From: Desulfuromonadaceae bacterium UBA2294
GTDB taxonomy: Bacteria; Desulfobacterota; Desulfuromonadia; Desulfuromonadales; UBA2294
Direction: 5' to 3'
Length of the DNA: 18,757 nt
Assembly (NCBI GenBank): GCA_002345625.1
Contig: DDWE01000006.1
Location: 309 to 19,065 of the forward strand
Shown here in pieces: positions 14,795-18,757 of the stretch. Position 1 is the stretch's first letter. The number at the start of each line of letters is the position of its first letter. Below the pieces are notes generated by a model. The model was given only the letters and a program-made list of their open reading frames with translations, searched no databases and had not been told where the DNA came from. Made by a program: the position numbers and the translations under genes.

Positions 14795-15769
14795 ATGTGG
14801 AATGTTCTCGGTCAGCTAAACAAGAATCTGATTATTGCCATTCCGGCCATGCTGCTGGCCGGGTTCACCTGCGGGCTTTTCGTGAATGCGCAGCCATTGA
14901 AGTCCCTGATTCTTCCGTTTACCTTTCTGATGGTCTACCCGATGATGGTCACGCTTAAGGTCCGTGAGATTTTCAAAGGGGGCGATTTCAAGGCACAGAT
15001 TTTGTGCCAGATGATTAATTTTGCCATTGTCCCATTTGTCGCCTATGCCGGTGGCCGACTGTTTTTCCCCGACCAGCCGTACATGGCCCTCGGGTTGCTG
15101 CTGGCAGCGCTGGTCCCGACCAGCGGCATGACGATTTCCTGGACCGGGTTCGCCAAAGGGAACCTGCCAGCCGCCATCAAAATGACCGTCATCGGCCTGA
15201 TTCTGGGCTCACTGGCCACACCGCTTTATGTGCAATCCCTGCTCGGGGCCCAGGTCAAAATGGACCTCGCCGCTATTTTTAAACAAATTGTCCTGATTGT
15301 CTTTTTACCGATGCTCGCCGGTTACATCACCCAGCGTCTGCTGATCCGGCGCTTTGGCCAGGCCGATTTTCAACTCCGTCTGGCACCGCGCTTTCCGGGG
15401 TTCTCGACCATTGGCGTGTTGGGTATCGTCTTTATCGCCATGGCGATCAAGGCCAAAGACGTCGCCGCTCAGCCGGATCAACTCATTATCATCATCCTGC
15501 CGCTGCTGCTTCTGTATAGCCTCAACTTCGTACTCAGCACCACGATCGGCAAACTGTTCCTGCCCCGGGGTGATGCAATCGCTCTGGTTTACGGAACAGT
15601 CATGCGCAACCTCTCCATCGCCCTGGCCGTTGCCATAAATGCCTTCGGTCCGGCCGGATCCGATGCTGCACTGGTGATTGCCCTTGCTTACATCATTCAG
15701 GTCCAGTCGGCGGCCTGGTACGTCAAGCTAACCCCACGCCTGTTTGGCCAGGCACCACTGGAAACGTAA
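14795..15769 (+). CDS. BASS/ACR3-superfamily permease
   Basis: A 324-residue membrane protein with about ten hydrophobic helices, of the bile-acid:sodium symporter / arsenical-resistance-3 superfamily. Recognisable parts are the TM-2 region FTFLMVYPMMVTLKV, LVPTSGMTISWTGFAKGN and the late GTVMRNLSIALAVAINAFGP with broken-helix character. At the place where ACR3 arsenite pumps carry their essential Cys (in the CTAMV-type motif), this protein has PTSGMTIS, so arsenite export should not be assumed despite the usual annotation of relatives as arsenic-resistance proteins. AGGTAGG precedes the ATG, 8 nt after the DUF302 gene; DUF134 follows after 21 nt. It may move an anion related to the neighbouring Mo or sulfur chemistry. 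Confidence 0.85.
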   Translation: MWNVLGQLNKNLIIAIPAMLLAGFTCGLFVNAQPLKSLILPFTFLMVYPMMVTLKVREIFKGGDFKAQILCQMINFAIVPFVAYAGGRLFFPDQPYMALGLLLAALVPTSGMTISWTGFAKGNLPAAIKMTVIGLILGSLATPLYVQSLLGAQVKMDLAAIFKQIVLIVFLPMLAGYITQRLLIRRFGQADFQLRLAPRFPGFSTIGVLGIVFIAMAIKAKDVAAQPDQLIIIILPLLLLYSLNFVLSTTIGKLFLPRGDAIALVYGTVMRNLSIALAVAINAFGPAGSDAALVIALAYIIQVQSAAWYVKLTPRLFGQAPLET

Positions 15770-15790
15770 ACCGAACCAAAGGGATCGTGC

Positions 15791-16111
15791 ATGTCACCTC
15801 GCCCCAAAAAATCACGCAACTGTTCCTGTCCACACCGACCGACTGGCGCACAACTGTTCAAACCTGCAGGCATCCCCAGCAGCGAGTTGGTCAAGGTGCA
15901 GCTGATGCTTGATGAACTTGAGGCCTTGCGTCTCTGTGATGATCTGGGCCTCAGCCAGGCAGATGCCGGTGTCCAAATGGGTGTTTCACGCGGAACGGTT
16001 CAACGTCTGGTCAAGTGCGGCCGAAAGAAGTTGGTGACCGCAATCGTCAACAGCCAGGCTTTGATTATCATGGGTTTCGGGGATTGCGACCAGACTGAGA
16101 TAATTGGTTAA
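15791..16111 (+). CDS. DUF134 helix-turn-helix protein
   Basis: A 106-residue predicted DNA-binding protein. The N-terminal MSPRPKKSRNCSCP and FKPAGIPSSELVKVQL, then DELEALRLCDDLGLSQADAG (about 41-60), match DUF134. A helix-turn-helix lies at about residues 54-73 (LSQADAGVQMGVSRGTVQRL), resembling sigma-70 region 4. DUF134 genes often neighbour NifX/NifB-type cofactor-binding genes, which fits the short NifX-like protein at the head of this group. AAAGGG lies upstream of the ATG, 21 nt after the permease. It probably regulates its own transcript. Extra cysteines (C11, C13, C49) could allow metal sensing, but that is speculative. Confidence 0.88.
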   Translation: MSPRPKKSRNCSCPHRPTGAQLFKPAGIPSSELVKVQLMLDELEALRLCDDLGLSQADAGVQMGVSRGTVQRLVKCGRKKLVTAIVNSQALIIMGFGDCDQTEIIG

Positions 16112-16192
16112 CTAGGGAAAATCATACTTCGAGTTCGAAGCCGCTCCGACCGGACGCGCCGGAAAATCAGCCCCCTTTTTAGCGCACCACAA

Positions 16193-16228
16193 ACAAAGGC
16201 CCTTCGTTAGATGACGAAAGGCCTTTGT
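16193..16228. terminator. Hairpin between convergent DUF134 and cbiO transcripts
   Basis: A 15-bp stem with one C-A mismatch pairs 16193-16207 with 16214-16228, with a 6-nt loop. On the (-) strand it is followed by a T-rich TTGT tract, so it most likely terminates the cbiQO transcript; on (+) it may serve DUF134. The rest of 16112-16320 holds no supported gene. Confidence 0.65.
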
Positions 16229-16320
16229 CAATGTATCAACGAATGTACGGAAGAAGAATATGTCCGGTTCATCTGTGGCAAGGGCGCGCCGGGAACACTC
16301 GGGGTCATAACTAACAATCT

Positions 16321-17076
16321 TCAGCCCTTTCGCGAGCAGATCGGACAAGCCTGAAGGCGTAACGGTTTCTCCAGATGAGATTCAGCCAAAAAAGCTTCAT
16401 CACGGAAGATGTCCAGCGTTGGCCCGTCAGCGGTGACCCTCCCCTCGCGGATGACAATGGTTCGCTCACACAGATCGAGAACAAGATCAAGATCATGGGT
16501 GGCGATAATCTTGGTGTGCTGGAAAGAGTGCAGCTGTTCAATGAGCATCCGGCGTCCCCGAGGATCAAGTCCGGTGGTCGGCTCATCCATCACCAGAATA
16601 TCGGGTGACATGGAGAGGACTGAGGCGATGGCCACCGCCCGCTTTTCACCACCGGAGAGATGATACGGGGGGCGATCCTTGAGATGCAAGGCACCGACTT
16701 GGGACAGGGCTGCTTCCACCCGGAGATCGACTTCATCCAGTGGCAAACCAAGATTTAACGGGCCAAACGCGACATCATCATAAACCGTCGGCATGAACAG
16801 CTGGTCATCCGGATCCTGGAAGACCATACCGACACTGCGGCGGGCGTCCTGCAGCGTCTCTTTGGTCAAGGGGTAGTCGCCGATGCGCACCCGTCCCTGC
16901 ATCGGCGTCAGATAACCGTTAAGATGCAGCAGCAACGTCGACTTGCCGGCACCATTAGCGCCGACGATCGCCACCGATTCGCCGTGGTGAATACAAAAGT
17001 TGACCCCGTTAAGGGCAGCGGTGCCATCCGGGTAGGCGTAGCACAAATCGGCGACTTCGACGATATGATGGCTCAT
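16321..17076 (-). CDS. cbiO: Nickel/cobalt ECF transporter ATPase (CbiO-like)
   Basis: A 251-residue ABC ATPase that powers an energy-coupling-factor transporter. Motifs in order are Walker A GANGAGKST (39-47), Q-loop Q87 in VFQDPDDQLF (the ECF-type Q loop), signature LSGGE (140-144), Walker B ILVMDEP with D164/E165, and H-loop H194. The C-terminus ends ACPICSRKG, a small CxxC outside the nucleotide domain. The ATG at 17076 is used because it overlaps the cbiQ stop in an ATGA, the standard translational-coupling arrangement; a longer upstream frame would run into cbiQ. Co-occurrence with NikR favours nickel over cobalt. It could equally be named nikO or ecfA. Confidence 0.93.
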   Translation of the reverse strand: MSHHIVEVADLCYAYPDGTAALNGVNFCIHHGESVAIVGANGAGKSTLLLHLNGYLTPMQGRVRIGDYPLTKETLQDARRSVGMVFQDPDDQLFMPTVYDDVAFGPLNLGLPLDEVDLRVEAALSQVGALHLKDRPPYHLSGGEKRAVAIASVLSMSPDILVMDEPTTGLDPRGRRMLIEQLHSFQHTKIIATHDLDLVLDLCERTIVIREGRVTADGPTLDIFRDEAFLAESHLEKPLRLQACPICSRKG

Positions 17077-17885
17077 GCGAAAAGCTCCAGAAACAGGGTG
17101 CCGAGTAGTTGCGGCAGATTCCAGGTCCGGCAAACGGCGAACCAGCCGGACCAGCCGAGGAGAAAGACGACGTCGCGCAGATGAATTCCGAGGGGGCGCC
17201 GCATGCGGATTTCACCGTCGAAGCCGCGGCACTGCATCGCCAGATGAATACGCTGGGCCCGCTCCAACGAACGTAAAAGCAGCTGGCCAAGCAGGCTGCC
17301 GAACACCCGCAGACTGTGACCCCGCCCATGAAAAGAGCGCAAGGCGCGGGCGCGGATCAGGCGCGTCGCTTCCTCGACCAGCACAAACAGATAACGGTAC
17401 AGAAACATCAATTGCAGGGCAAAGACCCGCGGACAGCCGAGTTTCTCCAACGCCATGCAGATACCAGTAAAGCTGGTGGTCGCAATCAGGGTCAGCGCCG
17501 CCGTCACCGTCAACACCGAACGGAGCAGAATCGACGCGAAGGAGACCCATCCGCCGGTGATGGTCAATGGGCCGAATTCAAGCAGCGGGCGTTGATCGAA
17601 CCAGGGGTTGAAGATGCCGATAAAAAACACGAACGGCAGCGCCAGCAGCAGTTTTTTCAGAATCTGGCCGACCGGCAGTTCAGCGCGCACAAACAGCGCC
17701 AGCGGGAACAGGACAAAGGGGAGCAGAGCCGAGAGGGTGTATTTATCGAAAGAGACAACCGTCAGAACAAACAGCGCCGTCGTCACCACCTTGGTTCGCG
17801 GGTCGAGGGCGTGGATACCGGAACGCCGGTATGCGAGAGCATCAAGGCTGCCGAGATCAAAAATTGTACTGTCGATGCGTGCCAT
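17073..17885 (-). CDS. cbiQ: Nickel/cobalt ECF transporter transmembrane T component (CbiQ-like)
   Basis: A 270-residue inner-membrane protein with about five to six hydrophobic helices, the transmembrane coupling subunit of an ECF transporter. The early HALDPRTKVV segment is characteristic, and two cytoplasmic coupling motifs are visible: RARALRSFHG and ERAQRIHLAMQCRGFDG, which contact the CbiO dimer. It overlaps cbiO by 4 nt. Upstream lie 355 nt of non-coding DNA and then nikR in the same direction. The usual partner CbiM/NikM, which binds the metal, is absent on both sides within the window, so a complete importer would need a component encoded elsewhere. Confidence 0.92.
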   Translation of the reverse strand: MARIDSTIFDLGSLDALAYRRSGIHALDPRTKVVTTALFVLTVVSFDKYTLSALLPFVLFPLALFVRAELPVGQILKKLLLALPFVFFIGIFNPWFDQRPLLEFGPLTITGGWVSFASILLRSVLTVTAALTLIATTSFTGICMALEKLGCPRVFALQLMFLYRYLFVLVEEATRLIRARALRSFHGRGHSLRVFGSLLGQLLLRSLERAQRIHLAMQCRGFDGEIRMRRPLGIHLRDVVFLLGWSGWFAVCRTWNLPQLLGTLFLELFA

Positions 17886-18033
17886 GTCACTCTCCCGCCT
17901 GCTTTACCACCCGACGCAGGCGCGTCATTCCTTATCAAGAACAGTGCCAGACGCGGTCACGCGTAAAACGGCCACTGCGCATCGATTTCTGACATATTTT
18001 ACCGTGGCCGATCAGCGGCCGCGACAGTTTCCT

Positions 18034-18060
18034 GTCATACGAATAACAGATTCGTGCTAC
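18034..18060. promoter_or_regulatory. Candidate NikR-type operator upstream of cbiQ
   Basis: Two 11-nt arms (18034-18044 and 18050-18060) match at 8 of 11 positions, with a perfect inner ACGAAT-N5-ATTCGT. The left arm, GTCATACGAAT, contains TCATAC and CGAAT words known from the E. coli NikR site, but arm order and spacing differ from that site. Position upstream of a nickel transporter is suggestive only. Confidence 0.35.
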
Positions 18061-18123
18061 GCACTCGTTAAAAAAATTGGCCTTTAGCCTTGATCCGTCC
18101 AAAACATCTACATGAGGCGAAGC

Positions 18124-18230
18124 AAAAGCCGTCAGATGCAAGGCGCCCCGCCGGCCAAGGAGTGAGGCGTAGCGGAAGCTCTCCGTCGCAACGACGCGGC
18201 CAAGGGCAACGCCGTAGACGGAGCCTTTTC
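18124..18230. repeat. Complex intergenic repeat element
   Basis: An imperfect inverted repeat frames the element: AAAAGCCGTC near 18124 and the complementary-type GACGGAGCCTTTTC ending at 18230. Inside, two imperfect direct copies start CGGCCAAGG at 18152 and 18197 and end in CGGAAGC/CGGAGC at 18179 and 18224, with a 45-nt offset. It resembles the dispersed TGAAAAxGCTCC-type palindromic elements found between genes in deltaproteobacteria, from memory. Confidence 0.55.
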
Positions 18231-18240
18231 ATCAGCCGCC

Positions 18241-18660
18241 CTACTTGAGTTCCTTGCCGGTTGTTGTCGTGACCAACTTCCCATGCTTCACCCCCTTGGT
18301 GCCGATCAGCTCATCAGCCAGACGCCGGACATCGCGAGCCTCGCCGCGAACCACAACCACTTCCAGACAGTGATGGGCATCGAGATGGACATGCAGAGCA
18401 GAGACAATAGCATCGTGGTGCGAGTGCTGATGCTCGGTGAGCTTGTCGGAGAGATCACGGGTGTGGTGATCGTAGACCAGGGTGACGGTCCCGACCGTCG
18501 GGCCATCCCCCTGCTGCCAGGCATCCTCTACCAGAGCGTTGCGAATCAGGTCGCGTATCGCCTCGGAGCGATTCACGTACCCCTTGCGTGCAATGAGGTC
18601 ATCAAAGCGATCGAGAAGCGGCTGCTCAATAGAGATACCGAAACGTGCCAGATCAGACAT
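18241..18660 (-). CDS. nikR: Nickel-responsive regulator NikR
   Basis: A 139-residue ribbon-helix-helix repressor with a C-terminal ACT-like nickel-binding domain. The N-terminal RFGISIEQPLLDRFDDLI and GYVNRSEAIRDLIRNAL form the DNA-binding domain. The four high-affinity nickel ligands of E. coli NikR (H76, H87, H89, C95) align with H79, H90, H92 and C98 here, all present (LHVHLDAHHC). The ATG at 18660 is chosen because GGAAAGGAT precedes it; an upstream open extension to 18747 would cover the promoter. NikR represses nickel uptake when nickel is plentiful, so the downstream cbiQO genes are likely targets. Confidence 0.96.
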   Translation of the reverse strand: MSDLARFGISIEQPLLDRFDDLIARKGYVNRSEAIRDLIRNALVEDAWQQGDGPTVGTVTLVYDHHTRDLSDKLTEHQHSHHDAIVSALHVHLDAHHCLEVVVVRGEARDVRRLADELIGTKGVKHGKLVTTTTGKELK

Positions 18661-18688
18661 GAACCATCCTTTCCCAAAAGTGCAGACA

Positions 18689-18717
18689 GATTTAACACAG
18701 CGGCACAAACGGGTCAA
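18689..18717 (-). promoter_or_regulatory. Candidate sigma-70 promoter of nikR
   Basis: On the (-) strand TTGACC (18717-18712), a 17-nt spacer, then TAAATC (18694-18689), about 29 nt before the nikR ATG. The -35 matches five of six. Confidence 0.55.
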
Positions 18718-18757
18718 GAAACTCAAACAGTTACGCAAACCGTCCACAGGCTGTCCA

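Larger units (their letters stand above)
17886..18240. other. Non-coding interval between nikR and cbiQ
   Basis: About 355 nt without a supported gene. It contains a GGCCG-N5-CGGCC inverted repeat (18006-18020), a NikR-operator-like palindrome (18034-18060), and a complex repeat element (about 18124-18230). No cobalamin or nickel/cobalt riboswitch was recognised. Confidence 0.65.

Noticed and set aside
14795..15769. Arsenic-resistance operon
   Set aside because: No arsR, arsC, arsA or arsM is present, and the permease lacks the ACR3 Cys motif; the name would come only from database habit.
16112..16348. Small (-) frame overlapping the end of cbiO
   Set aside because: It would start with TTG inside cbiO and read through the hairpin at 16193-16228; no ribosome-binding site and no recognisable family.
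17886..18240. Cobalamin or NiCo riboswitch upstream of cbiQ
   Set aside because: No B12-box-like sequence or recognisable conserved core was found; the structured part looks like a repeat element, and control by NikR is more likely.

Overview
The window looks like chromosome from an anaerobic, respiratory Desulfuromonadales-type bacterium (Geobacter/Desulfuromonas/Pelobacter group). That is an inference from the gene set: a PsrABC-like molybdoenzyme operon with a monoheme cytochrome and an outer-membrane barrel, a KaiC-like/PEP-synthase hybrid protein, a rubrerythrin-like ferritin fold, NikR with CbiQO, and candidate sigma-54 signals. No rRNA, tRNA, CRISPR array, integrase or transposase was seen.

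Layout. 1-1594 (+): the 3' end of ileS followed 4 nt later by lspA, a common housekeeping pair. 1595-1903: a non-coding stretch with a sigma-54-like -24/-12 element and two small hairpins leading into gdhA (1904-3253, +), closed by a strong terminator. 3381-5969 (+): a large protein with a degenerate KaiC/RecA-like N-terminus and a PEP-synthase-type ATP-binding domain but no phosphohistidine domain. A hairpin then separates it from a convergent small TRL-like lipoprotein (6041-6352, -). 6576-7736 (+): a rubrerythrin-like protein and a YkgJ-type cysteine-cluster protein.

7734-13976 (+) is the respiratory core. Three palindromic operators with TGAAACA/TGTTTCA half-sites precede a five-gene operon: periplasmic monoheme cytochrome c, outer-membrane beta-barrel, Tat-exported molybdopterin oxidoreductase of the PsrA/PhsA type, 16-Cys Fe-S subunit (PsrB-like) and NrfD/PsrC-like membrane anchor. 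A strong terminator ends it. The natural reading is a quinol-linked periplasmic reductase for an inorganic oxyanion or sulfur compound, with its own porin and small cytochrome; the substrate cannot be read from the sequence.

14184-16111 (+) is a second, separately promoted group: a 58-codon protein with a GTG start that looks like half of a NifX-type cofactor-binding domain ending in a Cys-Gly tail, a DUF302 protein, a BASS/ACR3-like permease and a DUF134 helix-turn-helix protein. This tight four-gene unit is the best candidate here for an undescribed system.

16321-18660 (-): nikR, a 355-nt gap holding a repeat element, then cbiQ and cbiO with a 4-nt ATGA overlap. These are the T and A components of a nickel/cobalt ECF transporter, but no CbiM/NikM substrate component is present in the window.
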